From Sphingomonas japonica (GTDB lineage: Bacteria > Pseudomonadota > Alphaproteobacteria > Sphingomonadales > Sphingomonadaceae): a DNA stretch of 64,000 nt. Each line of letters begins with the position of its first letter. The first letter of the stretch is position 1. Positions 45,165 to 54,628 of the stretch are shown piece after piece. A model generated the notes under the pieces. It was not told where the DNA came from. It ran no database searches and saw only the letters and a list, made by a program, of their open reading frames with translations. Location of the stretch: positions 1,860,001 to 1,924,000 of the forward strand of contig NZ_VDYR01000001.1 in the NCBI RefSeq assembly GCF_006346325.1, given 5' to 3'. A program made the translations under genes and the position numbers.

Positions 45165-45181
45165 GGTTAACGCGATTAACC
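45165..45181. other. Palindrome at the panC 3' end
   Basis: GGTTAACGCGATTAACC has perfect 6-bp arms and includes the panC stop codon. It could be an operator for the Sel1-like gene 62 bases downstream or part of a weak terminator. Confidence 0.3.
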
Positions 45182-46042
45182 CTGTTGCAGCGGTTCGACC
45201 GCGACATTGTCGATCAGCCGAGTAGCGCCCATCCGCGCCGCCGCCAGCAGCCGCCCGGGCCGCGCAGGATCGAACGTCTCCAGCGTCCCGGCATCGACCA
45301 GTTCGACGTAATCGATCGCGAACCCGGCAGCGGTCAGGGTTTCGCGCGCCGCCCCGAGCGCCGCTTCGGGCGGATCGCCGCGCTCGATCGCGCGTGCAGC
45401 CACGCCGAGCGCACGCGGCAATGCCACGGCGCGTACGCGTTCGTCGTCGTCGAGATAGATGTTGCGCGACGACAGCGCGAGCCCGTCATCGTCGCGCTGG
45501 GTCGTCACGCCGCGGATCGTCACGTCGATGTCGAGGTCGGCGACCATCCGGCGCACGACGCACAATTGCTGATAGTCCTTCTCGCCGAACAGCGCGGTAT
45601 CGGGCCGAACCTGATGGAGCAGCTTGGCCACCACCGTCGCCACACCGTCGAAATGCCCCGGCCGATGCGCGCCGTCGAGCACGCTGCTGACCCCCGACAC
45701 CGCGATCCGCGTGGCATGGCCCGGCGGATACATCACCTCGGTCGGCGGCATCCACAGAATCGCGACGTCGGCATCGGCGAGCATGCGCGAATCGGCCGCC
45801 TCGCGCCGGGGATAGCGCTCGAAATCCTCGCCCGGCGCGAACTGGGTCGGATTGACGAATATCGACACCACGACCTGATCGGCGACGCGTCTGGCTTCCT
45901 CGACCAGCGCCAGATGGCCGGCATGCAGCGCGCCCATCGTCGGCACCAGCGCGATCCGCGCACCCTCGCCGCGCAGCGCGGCAACACCCTGCCGAAGCAT
46001 GTCGAGCTGACGGAAGGTTTGCACGCGATACGACCCTTGCAC
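45176..46042 (-). CDS. panC: Pantothenate synthetase
   Basis: A 288-residue enzyme joining pantoate and beta-alanine with ATP. Signatures are LVPTMGALHAGHLALVE (HIGH-type), SIFVNPTQF, LFGEKDYQQL and LALSSRNIYLD (KMSKS-type). Translation starts at GTG 46042. It is divergent from mipZ. Confidence 0.95.
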   Translation of the reverse strand: MQGSYRVQTFRQLDMLRQGVAALRGEGARIALVPTMGALHAGHLALVEEARRVADQVVVSIFVNPTQFAPGEDFERYPRREAADSRMLADADVAILWMPPTEVMYPPGHATRIAVSGVSSVLDGAHRPGHFDGVATVVAKLLHQVRPDTALFGEKDYQQLCVVRRMVADLDIDVTIRGVTTQRDDDGLALSSRNIYLDDDERVRAVALPRALGVAARAIERGDPPEAALGAARETLTAAGFAIDYVELVDAGTLETFDPARPGRLLAAARMGATRLIDNVAVEPLQQG

Positions 46043-46105
46043 TACAGGATGGGAGCGGCCTTCTATGGGGGGCGGCCGCTGTGATCAACATGGGGTTTTG
46101 GCAAG

Positions 46106-46903
46106 TTGCGCGAGCGTAGGGACCGGCCGCACGTCATCGTGTTCGCCAACGAAAAGGGCGGCACCGGCAAATCGACGACCGCGGTACATGCTGCGATCGC
46201 GCTTGCGGCGAAGGGCGCGCGCGTCGCCGCGTTCGATCTCGATCACCGCCAGCGCACGCTGGGCCGATATCTGGACAATCGCGCCGCGACGATCCGGCGC
46301 ACCGGCCGCGACCTGCCGATGCCCGTCCATGCCACGCATGACGGCGAAAGCCTCGATTTCTATAACGCCACGCTGGCGCACCTGAGCGAACAGGCCGATT
46401 TCCTGGTCATCGACACCCCCGGCCGCGACGATCCGTTCGCGCGGCTGGCGGTGACCAACGCCGACACGCTGGTTACGCCGATGAACGACAGCTTCGTCGA
46501 TTTCGACCTGATCGGGCAGGTCGATCCCGATACCTTCAAGGTGACGCGGCCGAGCTTCTATTCCGAACTGATCTGGGAATCACGCAAGCGCCGGGCGAAG
46601 GCCGACGGATCGACGATCGATTGGATCGTGCTGCGCAATCGCCTGCAGCACATCGAGGCGCGCAACATGCGCCGAGTCTCCGAAGCGATCGACCAGCTGT
46701 CGAAGCGCGTCGGTTTTCGCGTCATCCCCGGCCTGTCCGAACGCGTCATCTATCGCGAGTTGTTTCCGCAAGGGCTGACCATGCTCGATTCGAAGGAATT
46801 CGGATCGATGGGGCTGGCGCATGTCGCGGCCCGGCAGGAACTGCGTGAGATGATGGCGGGGATGGCGCTTCCCGAAGCGGCGCTGCCGACAGTCGCGGCA
46901 TGA
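46106..46903 (+). CDS. mipZ: Division plane positioning ATPase MipZ (ParA family)
   Basis: A 265-residue P-loop ATPase with deviant Walker A NEKGGTGKSTTAVH (about 15-28), DLDHRQRTLGRYLDNR and VIDTPGRDD (Walker B). The DxDxRQRT motif and length match MipZ of Caulobacter, which forms a gradient from ParB at the poles and inhibits FtsZ. No ATG fits; TTG 46106 gives the family-like start. The stop overlaps the downstream DnaJ-domain gene by four bases. Confidence 0.92.
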   Translation: MRERRDRPHVIVFANEKGGTGKSTTAVHAAIALAAKGARVAAFDLDHRQRTLGRYLDNRAATIRRTGRDLPMPVHATHDGESLDFYNATLAHLSEQADFLVIDTPGRDDPFARLAVTNADTLVTPMNDSFVDFDLIGQVDPDTFKVTRPSFYSELIWESRKRRAKADGSTIDWIVLRNRLQHIEARNMRRVSEAIDQLSKRVGFRVIPGLSERVIYRELFPQGLTMLDSKEFGSMGLAHVAARQELREMMAGMALPEAALPTVAA

Positions 46904-47190
46904 GCAAATTGCTGGTCGCGGTCGCGATCTTCGCGGCAGTGATCTGGTTATGGAAATCGGCGAAAGCAACGCGCAGCGCGCGCAGAACCGCGCCGACGCC
47001 GCGGATCGGCCTCGACGAACGCGAAGCGCGGGCCATTCTGGGAGTCGCGCCGGACGCCGATGCCGATGCGATCCGCGCCGCGCATCGCCGTCTGGTCGGG
47101 GCGCTGCATCCCGACAAGGGCGGGTCAGCGGAACTGACCTCGCGGATCAACGCCGCACGCGACCGATTGCTGAAAGCGCCGCCGCGCTGA
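46900..47190 (+). CDS. Membrane-anchored J-domain protein
   Basis: A 96-residue protein with an N-terminal transmembrane helix (LLVAVAIFAAVIWLW) and a C-terminal J domain carrying HPD (RRLVGALHPDKGGSAEL). The layout resembles mitochondrial Pam18/Tim14 and the C-terminus of DjlA. It probably recruits DnaK to the membrane. It is translationally coupled to mipZ. Confidence 0.88.
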   Translation: MSKLLVAVAIFAAVIWLWKSAKATRSARRTAPTPRIGLDEREARAILGVAPDADADAIRAAHRRLVGALHPDKGGSAELTSRINAARDRLLKAPPR

Positions 47191-47195
47191 GGCCG

Positions 47196-48302
47196 CTACA
47201 GCGTCACTTGCCGCCGCTCGCGCGCCGAGCGGTAGATCGCCTCGATCACCCTCAGATCGGCCAGCCCTTCCTCGCCCGGCACGATCGGCTGGCGGTCGTC
47301 GATGATGCATTGCGACAGATGGTCGAGCTGGCCGACGAACTGGTCATAGTCTTGCGGGGGCGGCGTAATGTCACTGGTCTTGCCGTCGCGGCGGACGCGC
47401 ATCTGCTGACCGCCATAGGGCGTCGCCGGTTCGAGCTCGATCCACCCTTTGGTCCCCGTGACGCGATAGCCATTGTGGTTCGAAGAATAGCTCGAAACGC
47501 AGCTGGCAAGCACTCCCGATGGAAAGCGCAGTATAAAATCGATGCGGTCCTCGACACTGGCGAAGCGCGGATCGCTGCGATCGGTCGCTTCGACCGCACT
47601 GACCGCGACCGGCTCCTCGCCCGTCAGATAGCGCGCGGCGTTGAGGCTGTAGATACCGATGTCCATCAGCGATCCGCCTCCGGACATCGCCTTGTCGAGT
47701 CGCCACTGGTTCGGCTGCGCATCGAAGCCATGCTCGGCGGTGATGATCCGCGTCGGCCCGAACTCGGCGCCGCGCGCCAGCTTGATCGCCAGCTTGTTGT
47801 GCGGCTCGAAGCGGCTGCGATAGCCGATCATCAGCTTGCGTCCCGCACGCTTCGACGCGGCAATCATCGCCTCGCATTCGGCCACGGACACCGCCATCGG
47901 CTTTTCGCACAGCACATGCTTGCCCGCCTGCGCGGCGCGGATCGTGTATTCGGCGTGCATCGAATTTGGCAGGACGACATAGACGATGTCGATGTCGGGA
48001 TTGTCGCGCATCCGGTCGTAGTTCGCGTAGCTGTAGCGATGCGTCGCCGGGATGCCGTATTCGCGGCCATAGCGTTCGAGTTTTTCAGGCGTCCCGCTGA
48101 CCAGCGCGACAAGCTTCGAATTGCGACACTCGGCCAGCTTGGGCATGATCTGCTGCGTCGCATAATAGCCCAGCCCGACCACCGCATAGCCCAGCTTGCG
48201 GTCCTGCGGCCGCCGCGCCATCGCCGATCCCGCCAGGTTCACCGCCAGGCCGGCGCCGATTCCGCCCAGAACGGTCCGGCGCGTGGTATCGCTCATCGTC
48301 AT
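47196..48302 (-). CDS. Tat-exported Gfo/Idh/MocA oxidoreductase (glucose-fructose oxidoreductase-like)
   Basis: A 368-residue oxidoreductase with a Tat signal (TTRRTVLGGIGAGLAVNLAG), Rossmann motif VVGLGYYATQQIMP, the EKP motif (VLCEKPMAV) and SLMDIGIYSLNAARYLTGEE. It resembles the periplasmic glucose-fructose oxidoreductase of Zymomonas, a tight NADP-binding enzyme; whether it forms sorbitol/gluconolactone is not clear. It is divergent from pgmG. Confidence 0.88.
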   Translation of the reverse strand: MTMSDTTRRTVLGGIGAGLAVNLAGSAMARRPQDRKLGYAVVGLGYYATQQIMPKLAECRNSKLVALVSGTPEKLERYGREYGIPATHRYSYANYDRMRDNPDIDIVYVVLPNSMHAEYTIRAAQAGKHVLCEKPMAVSVAECEAMIAASKRAGRKLMIGYRSRFEPHNKLAIKLARGAEFGPTRIITAEHGFDAQPNQWRLDKAMSGGGSLMDIGIYSLNAARYLTGEEPVAVSAVEATDRSDPRFASVEDRIDFILRFPSGVLASCVSSYSSNHNGYRVTGTKGWIELEPATPYGGQQMRVRRDGKTSDITPPPQDYDQFVGQLDHLSQCIIDDRQPIVPGEEGLADLRVIEAIYRSARERRQVTL

Positions 48303-48439
48303 CGCATGCTCCCGGCCGATCAACCACCATGTCGTTTGTTGGTTGCGCCGTCGGCTGGTCCGGCCAGGTCGCAAAGCCCGGTATTGAACTTTGCCCCCTG
48401 CTCGCGAATTGAGCCGACGACACCGTATCGGGAGGCACC

Positions 48440-49828
48440 ATGACACATCGTTTCGACCCAACTTCGCTGCGCGAATATGACATTCGCGGCATCGTCGGAA
48501 AAACGCTCGGCCCCGCCGACGCCGACGCCATCGGCCGCGGTTTCGCGACACTGCTGCGCCGGGCGGGCGGCACGCGCGTCGCGGTCGGCCGCGACGGCCG
48601 CGCATCCTCGCCCGCGCTCGAGGCGGCGCTGGTCGAGGGGCTGGCGGCATGCGGGATCGACGTCGTGCGCGTCGGTCTGGGCCCGACGCCGATGCTCTAT
48701 TATGCCGAAGCGACGCTAGAAGTAGACGGCGGCATCCAGATAACGGGCAGCCACAATCCCGCAGAATATAACGGCTTCAAGATGGTGTTTCAGCACCGTC
48801 CGTTTTTCGGCGATGATATCCAGACGCTGGGGACAATGGCGGCGGAAGGCGACTGGGACATTGCGGACGCGCCCGGCACCGTCACCGACGCGGATATCGA
48901 GGACGATTATGTCGGGCGGCTGATGGCCGGTTATGCCGGCGGCGCGTACCGGATCGGCTGGGACGCCGGCAACGGCGCGTCGGGCCCGGTGATCGAGAAG
49001 CTCGTCAAGCTGCTGCCGGGTGAGCATCACCTGTTGTTCACCGATGTCGACGGCAATTTCCCCAACCATCATCCCGATCCTACCGAAGAGAAGAATCTCG
49101 CCGATCTCAAGGCGCTCGTCGCGGAAAAGCAGCTCGATTTCGGACTGGCCTTCGACGGCGATGGCGACCGGATCGGCGCGATCGACGGCCAAGGCCGCGT
49201 GATCTGGGGCGATCAGCTTTTGTCCATATTGGCCGAACCTGTGCTCAAGGAGCATCCCGGCGCGACGATCATCGCCGATGTGAAGGCGAGCCAGGCGCTC
49301 TACGACCGCATCGCTCAACTGGGCGGCGAGCCGCTGATGTGGAAGACCGGCCACAGCCTCATCAAGACCAAGATGAAGGAGACGGGCGCCCCGCTGGCAG
49401 GCGAGATGTCGGGGCACATCTTCTTCGCGCACGACTATTACGGGTTCGACGATGCGCAATATGCCGCGGTCCGGCTGATCCGCGCAGTGCACATGATCGG
49501 CAAGTCGATGACGCAATTGCGCAGCGACATGCCGGCGATGGTCAACACACCGGAAATGCGCTTCCAGGTCGATGAAAGCCGCAAGTTCGCCGTCATCGAC
49601 GAGGTGCTCGATCGGCTCGAGGCGGAGGGCGCCGACGTCAATCGCACCGACGGCGCGCGGGTCAACACCGCCGATGGCTGGTGGCTGCTGCGGGCGTCGA
49701 ACACGCAGGACGTGCTGGTCGCGCGCGCCGAAGCCAGGGATCAGGCCGGGCTGGACCGACTGATGGCGATGATCGACGCCCAACTCGCCGCCAGCCGGCT
49801 CGAACGGGGGCCGCAAGCGGGCCATTGA
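48440..49828 (+). CDS. pgmG: Phosphoglucomutase/phosphomannomutase PgmG
   Basis: A 462-residue alpha-D-phosphohexomutase: phosphoserine S104 in TGSHNP, metal loop DGDGDR (239-244), sugar loop GEMSGH and phosphate-binding RASNTQD. It interconverts glucose-1-P/glucose-6-P and mannose-1-P/mannose-6-P for lipopolysaccharide, sphingan and cell-wall sugar nucleotides. The bifunctional sphingomonad enzyme is PgmG. A divergent 137-base promoter region separates it from the Gfo/Idh/MocA gene. Confidence 0.93.
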   Translation: MTHRFDPTSLREYDIRGIVGKTLGPADADAIGRGFATLLRRAGGTRVAVGRDGRASSPALEAALVEGLAACGIDVVRVGLGPTPMLYYAEATLEVDGGIQITGSHNPAEYNGFKMVFQHRPFFGDDIQTLGTMAAEGDWDIADAPGTVTDADIEDDYVGRLMAGYAGGAYRIGWDAGNGASGPVIEKLVKLLPGEHHLLFTDVDGNFPNHHPDPTEEKNLADLKALVAEKQLDFGLAFDGDGDRIGAIDGQGRVIWGDQLLSILAEPVLKEHPGATIIADVKASQALYDRIAQLGGEPLMWKTGHSLIKTKMKETGAPLAGEMSGHIFFAHDYYGFDDAQYAAVRLIRAVHMIGKSMTQLRSDMPAMVNTPEMRFQVDESRKFAVIDEVLDRLEAEGADVNRTDGARVNTADGWWLLRASNTQDVLVARAEARDQAGLDRLMAMIDAQLAASRLERGPQAGH

Positions 49829-49874
49829 CGAATTGGGGGTGGTCGCGCGCGGCCACCTCCTCCAAATAGGGGCG

Positions 49875-50636
49875 ATGCCTGTGCCGCCCCCTCAGATCAT
49901 CCGCGTCATCGACCTCGAAACCACCGGCAGCGCCCCGCCTGCGCACGGCGTGTGCGAGATCGGCTGGCAGGACGTGAAACAGGGCCCCGACGGCCGCTGG
50001 GAGCTGGATGGCGAGGGTGGCGCGATGTTCGTCAACCCGGGGCGTCCAATCCCGCCGGTGACGCAGGCGGTGCACCATATCCTGGAGGAACAGGTCGCCG
50101 ACGCTCCCTGGTGGCATGACGTCGCGCGCCGCGTGCTCGACCCGTGGCCGCGCCGCGTCGCGCTTGCCGCGCATCATTCCAGCTTCGAACAGCAATTCTG
50201 CACAGCGGCGCTGACCCATGGAGCCGACTGGATCTGCACCTGGAAATGCGCGATGCGGCTGTGGCCGGACAGTCCGGGCTTCTCCAACCAGATCCTTCGC
50301 TATTGGCGCAAGCCCGAGGGGATGATCCACGAGCGCGGCCTGCCGATCCACCGCGCCTTTCCCGACAGCTATGTCACCGCCTTTACCCTGCGTGACCAGC
50401 TTAACGCGGTCGGCGCACAACAGCTGATCGAATGGACGCGGCTGCCCGGTCTGCTGCCGCGCGTGCGCTACGGTCCCGATCGCGGCAAGGAGTGGAGCGA
50501 GCTCGATGCACACAAGCTCGCCGGCTATCTCCACGACCGCGACGAGGACGTTCGCTACTCCGTCGAGCACGAGATCGCCCGGCGGCAGGGCGCCGATCCC
50601 GGCGCGCGCAGCCGCGACGACTGGCTCCTGCTCTAG
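49875..50636 (+). CDS. DEDDh-type exonuclease domain protein (DnaQ-like)
   Basis: A 253-residue protein with Exo I motif VIDLETTG (residues 9-16) and downstream acidic residues and histidines (AHHSSFEQQF, then HRAFPDSYVTAF with the H-x-x-x-x-D motif of Exo III). A C-terminal part (about 180-250, WTRLPGLLPRVRYGPDRGKEW) is also found in related unnamed 3'-5' exonucleases. Probably a DNA or RNA trimming nuclease, not the replicative epsilon subunit. The start ATG 49875 places the motif near the N-terminus as usual. Confidence 0.85.
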   Translation: MPVPPPQIIRVIDLETTGSAPPAHGVCEIGWQDVKQGPDGRWELDGEGGAMFVNPGRPIPPVTQAVHHILEEQVADAPWWHDVARRVLDPWPRRVALAAHHSSFEQQFCTAALTHGADWICTWKCAMRLWPDSPGFSNQILRYWRKPEGMIHERGLPIHRAFPDSYVTAFTLRDQLNAVGAQQLIEWTRLPGLLPRVRYGPDRGKEWSELDAHKLAGYLHDRDEDVRYSVEHEIARRQGADPGARSRDDWLLL

Positions 50637-50683
50637 GCGCCGGATCGTGTGATCCATCGCTGTCCGGGATTGGCAGCACTGCA

Positions 50684-50697
50684 TGTTAGCGCTATCG
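50684..50697. promoter_or_regulatory. Xylan-regulon LacI-type operator 1 (before GH43)
   Basis: TGTTAGCGCTATCG, with palindromic core TAGCGCTA, fits the TGNTAGCGSTATCR pattern shared with 58343-58356 and 63280-63293. It is 39 bases before the GH43 lipoprotein ATG. Confidence 0.6.
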
Positions 50698-50736
50698 CTG
50701 GTGAAACGGGAATCAACCCGGGTCGGATCATAGGGG

Positions 50737-51864
50737 ATGAGGATGGCGCAGCGTCGGTGCAATTTGGCTTGGCTCGCGTTGGCGGCGACCACGGCATTGG
50801 CGGCATGTTCGGGCGCTCCCGGCAACGGCGCGCAGCAGCAAGCCGCTCCCAACGCCGCCGAACCCCGCGCTCCTGATGGCCGGCGCTACCTGTCGCAGCC
50901 GCTGGTGACCGAGATCTACACCGCCGACCCCTCCGCGCATGTCTGGGGCGACGGCAAGCTCTATGTCTATGGTAGCCACGACATCGATGGCGATGCGCAG
51001 GAAGACGATCTGGGCGGGCATTTCGAAATGCGCGACTATCGCATCCTTAGCATGGACAAGCCCGGCGGCCCCGTCACCGTGCATCCGGTCGCGCTCGATG
51101 TCGATGACGTGCCTTGGGCAGAAAAGCAGATGTGGGCCCCCGATGCGGCCTATAAGGACGGCACTTATTATCTCTATTTTCCTGCCAAAGACCGGCAGGG
51201 CGCATTCCGCATCGGCGTCGCCACCTCGAAATCGCCGGTCGGCCCGTTCAAGCCCAACCCGCAGCCGATCAAGGGCAGCTTCTCGATCGATCCGGCGGTA
51301 TTCACCGACGACGACGGCGCCAGCTACATGTATTTCGGTGGCATCTGGGGCGGTCAGCTGCAGCGCAATACCACCGGCACCTACGACGCGAACGGGTCGA
51401 AGACCGACCTCGAGCAACCGACCCAGCCGGCGCTGGCACCCAAGATCGCGCGGCTGGCGCCTGGCATGACCGAGTTCGCGGAGACACCGCGCGACGTCCA
51501 GATCCTCGATCCGCAGGGCAAGCCGATCCTGGGCGGCGACACCGATCGGCGCTTTTTCGAAGCGGCGTGGATGCACAAATATAACGGTCAATATTATCTC
51601 AGCTATTCGACCGGCGACACGCATTACCTAGTCTATGCCACCGGCACCTCGCCCTATGGCCCGTTCACCTATCGCGGCCGCATCCTCGAGCCGGTCAATG
51701 GCTGGACGTCGCATCATTCGATCGCGCAGTGGGACGGCAAGTGGTGGCTGTTCTACCACGATGTCCAGCTGTCGGGGCAGACGCGGCTGCGCAACGTCAA
51801 GATGACGCCGCTGACCCACAATCCAGACGGCACCATCCAGACCATCGATCCGTTCGTACCGTAA
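50737..51864 (+). CDS. GH43 family glycosidase, lipoprotein (beta-xylosidase/arabinofuranosidase type)
   Basis: A 375-residue five-bladed beta-propeller glycosidase. It has a lipoprotein signal (LALAATTALAAC), catalytic base D64 (YTADPSAHVWG), pKa modulator D185 (SIDPAVF) and general acid E275 (FFEAAWMHK). It should remove xylose or arabinose from xylo-oligosaccharides at the outer membrane or in the periplasm. First gene of a four-gene unit with xylB, xylA and a second GH43; xylB starts 5 bases after its stop. Confidence 0.92.
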   Translation: MRMAQRRCNLAWLALAATTALAACSGAPGNGAQQQAAPNAAEPRAPDGRRYLSQPLVTEIYTADPSAHVWGDGKLYVYGSHDIDGDAQEDDLGGHFEMRDYRILSMDKPGGPVTVHPVALDVDDVPWAEKQMWAPDAAYKDGTYYLYFPAKDRQGAFRIGVATSKSPVGPFKPNPQPIKGSFSIDPAVFTDDDGASYMYFGGIWGGQLQRNTTGTYDANGSKTDLEQPTQPALAPKIARLAPGMTEFAETPRDVQILDPQGKPILGGDTDRRFFEAAWMHKYNGQYYLSYSTGDTHYLVYATGTSPYGPFTYRGRILEPVNGWTSHHSIAQWDGKWWLFYHDVQLSGQTRLRNVKMTPLTHNPDGTIQTIDPFVP

Positions 51865-51869
51865 CGCCG

Positions 51870-53318
51870 ATGTTCCTCGGCATCGACATCGGCACTTCGG
51901 GGGTCAAGGCGGTCGCGCTCGACGAGCGTGGCGGCGTGGTCGCGCAGGGGACCGCCGCGCTGACCGTCCAGCGCCCCCACCCACTTTGGTCCGAACAGGA
52001 TCCGGGCGCATGGTGGGCAGCGACGCAGGCAGCCGTGCGCGCGATCGACCCGGCCGTACGTCGGTCAGTGCGCGGCATCGGCATCGCCGGACAGATGCAC
52101 GGCGCCACCCTGCTCGGCGCCGACGACCGGCCGCTGCGCCCCGCGATCCTGTGGAACGACGGTCGCAGCCACGCTGAATGTGCCGAGCTGGAGACCAAGG
52201 CTCCCGAACTGCACGCGATCGCCGGCAATCTCGCGATGCCCGGCTTCACCGCGCCCAAGCTGCTGTGGGTCGCGCATCACGAGCCGGAGGTATTTGCCGC
52301 CACGCGCACGGTGCTGCTGCCCAAGGACCATGTCCGGTTGGCGATGACCGGCGAGAAGGCATCGGACCTGTCCGACGCGGCGGGGACGTTGTGGCTCGAC
52401 GTCGCCGCGCGCGACTGGAGCGACGATCTGCTTGCCGCGACCGGGTTGACCCGCGATCACATGCCGCGGCTGGTCGAGGGCACTGCGCAGACCGGCCAGC
52501 TCCGCGCCGAAGTGGCCGAGGCGTGGGGAATGGACCGGGTGCCGGTCGCAGGCGGCGGCGGCGACAATGCCGCGGGCGCGGCGGGCGTCGGCGTGGTGCG
52601 CGATGGCGACGCGCTACTCTCGCTCGGCACGTCGGGCGTGATCTTCGTCGCGACCGCCGATTTCCGGCCCAACCCGGCGCGCGCGGTCCATGCCTTTTGC
52701 CACTGCTTGCCCGGCATGTGGCACCAGATGTCGGTCCACCTGTCGGCGGCGGCGTGCATCGACTGGGTCGCGCGGCTGACCGGCACCACCGGCGCGGCCG
52801 AGCTGTTCGCGCGTGCCGAAATCGCCGGGGCAGGCAACGGCCCCGAAATCTTTCTCCCCTATCTCTCGGGCGAACGCACGCCGCACAACGATGCCGAAGT
52901 GCGGGGCGGGTTCCTCGGGCTCGATCACGACACCACCCCCGAACGGCTGGCCCAGGCGGTGCTCGAAGGCGTCGCCTTCGCGCTGGCCGACGGCGTCGCC
53001 GTGCTGCGCGAGGCGGGCTCGCAGCTGTCGCAGCTGACCGTGATCGGCGGCGGCGCGCGCTCGCGCTATTGGGGCGAAACGCTCGCGGCGGCGCTCGGCG
53101 TCGAACTCGTCTATGCGCAGGGCGGCGAAGTCGGTCCGGCCCTCGGCGCCGCGCGGCTCGCCCAGCTTGCCGTCGATGGCGGCGACCCCGCCGACATCTG
53201 CACGCCGCTGCCGGTCAGCCACCGCATCGCGCCTGATCCCGTCCTTGCCGAGCAGCTCGCTCCAAAGCTTGCCCGTTTCCGCGAAGCCTATCCCCGCATC
53301 ACGCCCAGGAGCACATGA
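51870..53318 (+). CDS. xylB: Xylulokinase
   Basis: A 482-residue FGGY-family kinase phosphorylating D-xylulose. It starts [19 protein letters not shown], has [33 protein letters not shown], the phosphate loop SLGTSGVIF and the FGGY C-terminal signature ([18 protein letters not shown] and [13 protein letters not shown]). The stop overlaps the xylA start (ATGA at 53315-53318). Confidence 0.95.
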   Translation: MFLGIDIGTSGVKAVALDERGGVVAQGTAALTVQRPHPLWSEQDPGAWWAATQAAVRAIDPAVRRSVRGIGIAGQMHGATLLGADDRPLRPAILWNDGRSHAECAELETKAPELHAIAGNLAMPGFTAPKLLWVAHHEPEVFAATRTVLLPKDHVRLAMTGEKASDLSDAAGTLWLDVAARDWSDDLLAATGLTRDHMPRLVEGTAQTGQLRAEVAEAWGMDRVPVAGGGGDNAAGAAGVGVVRDGDALLSLGTSGVIFVATADFRPNPARAVHAFCHCLPGMWHQMSVHLSAAACIDWVARLTGTTGAAELFARAEIAGAGNGPEIFLPYLSGERTPHNDAEVRGGFLGLDHDTTPERLAQAVLEGVAFALADGVAVLREAGSQLSQLTVIGGGARSRYWGETLAAALGVELVYAQGGEVGPALGAARLAQLAVDGGDPADICTPLPVSHRIAPDPVLAEQLAPKLARFREAYPRITPRST

Positions 53319-54628
53319 TGGCCACCGACTTTTTCACCGACTTCCCGACGATCGCCTATGCCGGCCCCGACAGCGACGACGAACTCGCCTATCGCTTCTA
53401 CGACAAGGACCGCGTCGTCCTTGGCAAGCGCATGGAAGACCATCTGCGCTTTGCGATCTGCTTCTGGCATAGCTTCTGCTGGCCCGGGAGCGACGTGTTC
53501 GGCGGCGGCACCTTCGGTCGCCCCTGGCACCAGGGCGCCAACGACAGCGCGGCGGCAGCCAGCAAGCGCGAGGCGGCATTCGATTTCTTCACCAAGCTCG
53601 ACGTGCCCTATTACTGCTTTCACGACGTGGACGTGATGGCCGATGCCGACAATGTCGCCGATCATCGCCGCTTCATGGCCGAAGCGATCGATCACCTCGA
53701 ACAGCTGCAAGCGGGCAGCGGCCGCAAGCTGCTGTGGGGCACCGCCAACCTGTTCAGCCATCCTCGTTTCGCCGCCGGCGCGGCGACCAGTCCCGATCCC
53801 GAAGTCTACGCATTCGCAGCGATGCAGGTACGCGACGCGATCGAGGCGACGCATCGCCTGGGCGGCGAGAATTACGTGCTGTGGGGCGGACGCGAGGGCT
53901 ATGAGACGCTGCTCAACACCGACATGAAGCGGGAGCTCGACAATTTCGGTCGGTTCCTCAGCCTCGTCGTCGAGCACAAGCACAAGATCGGGTTCAAGGG
54001 CACGATCCTGATCGAGCCCAAGCCGCACGAGCCGACCAAGCACCAATACGACTTCGACACCGCGACGGTGTACGGTTTCCTGAAGCGGTATGGCCTGGAG
54101 AACGAGGTAAAGGTCAATATCGAGGCGAACCATGCGACGCTGTCGGGGCACAGCTTTGAGCATGAAATTGCCACCGCCGCGGCGTTCGGTATCTTCGGCT
54201 CGATCGACGCCAATCGCGGCGATCCGCAGAATGGCTGGGACACCGACCAGTTCCCCAATTCGGTCGAGGAACTGACGCTGGCGATGCTCGAAATCCTGCG
54301 CGCGGGCGGATTCACCACCGGCGGGTTCAATTTCGATGCCAAGGTGCGCCGCCAGTCGATGGACCCGGTCGATCTGTTCCACGGCCATGTCGGCGGCATC
54401 GACACGGTGGCAAAGGGGCTGCTCAACGCCGCCGCGATCATCGAGGACGGCCGGCTCGACGGGTTCCGCAGTGAGCGTTATGCCGGCTGGACCAGCGGCA
54501 TCGGCAGCCAGATTTCCGGCCTCGATCTGGCGGGTATAGCCGATCTCGCCATCGATCGCGGCGTCGCGCCGAAACCACGTTCGGGCCGTCAGGAGCGCCT
54601 CGAAAACCTGATCAATCGGTTTATCTGA
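53315..54628 (+). CDS. xylA: Xylose isomerase
   Basis: A 437-residue class II xylose isomerase converting D-xylose to D-xylulose. Signatures: [30 protein letters not shown] (catalytic His), [32 protein letters not shown] (metal site) and [18 protein letters not shown]. The in-frame ATGATG start is at 53315. The stop overlaps the next ATG by one base. Confidence 0.96.
   Translation: MMATDFFTDFPTIAYAGPDSDDELAYRFYDKDRVVLGKRMEDHLRFAICFWHSFCWPGSDVFGGGTFGRPWHQGANDSAAAASKREAAFDFFTKLDVPYYCFHDVDVMADADNVADHRRFMAEAIDHLEQLQAGSGRKLLWGTANLFSHPRFAAGAATSPDPEVYAFAAMQVRDAIEATHRLGGENYVLWGGREGYETLLNTDMKRELDNFGRFLSLVVEHKHKIGFKGTILIEPKPHEPTKHQYDFDTATVYGFLKRYGLENEVKVNIEANHATLSGHSFEHEIATAAAFGIFGSIDANRGDPQNGWDTDQFPNSVEELTLAMLEILRAGGFTTGGFNFDAKVRRQSMDPVDLFHGHVGGIDTVAKGLLNAAAIIEDGRLDGFRSERYAGWTSGIGSQISGLDLAGIADLAIDRGVAPKPRSGRQERLENLINRFI

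Noticed and set aside
45165..45181. CtrA-type site TTAA-N7-TTAA at GGTTAACGCGATTAACC
   Set aside because: The spacing between the TTAA elements is 5, not 7, so it is listed only as a palindrome.
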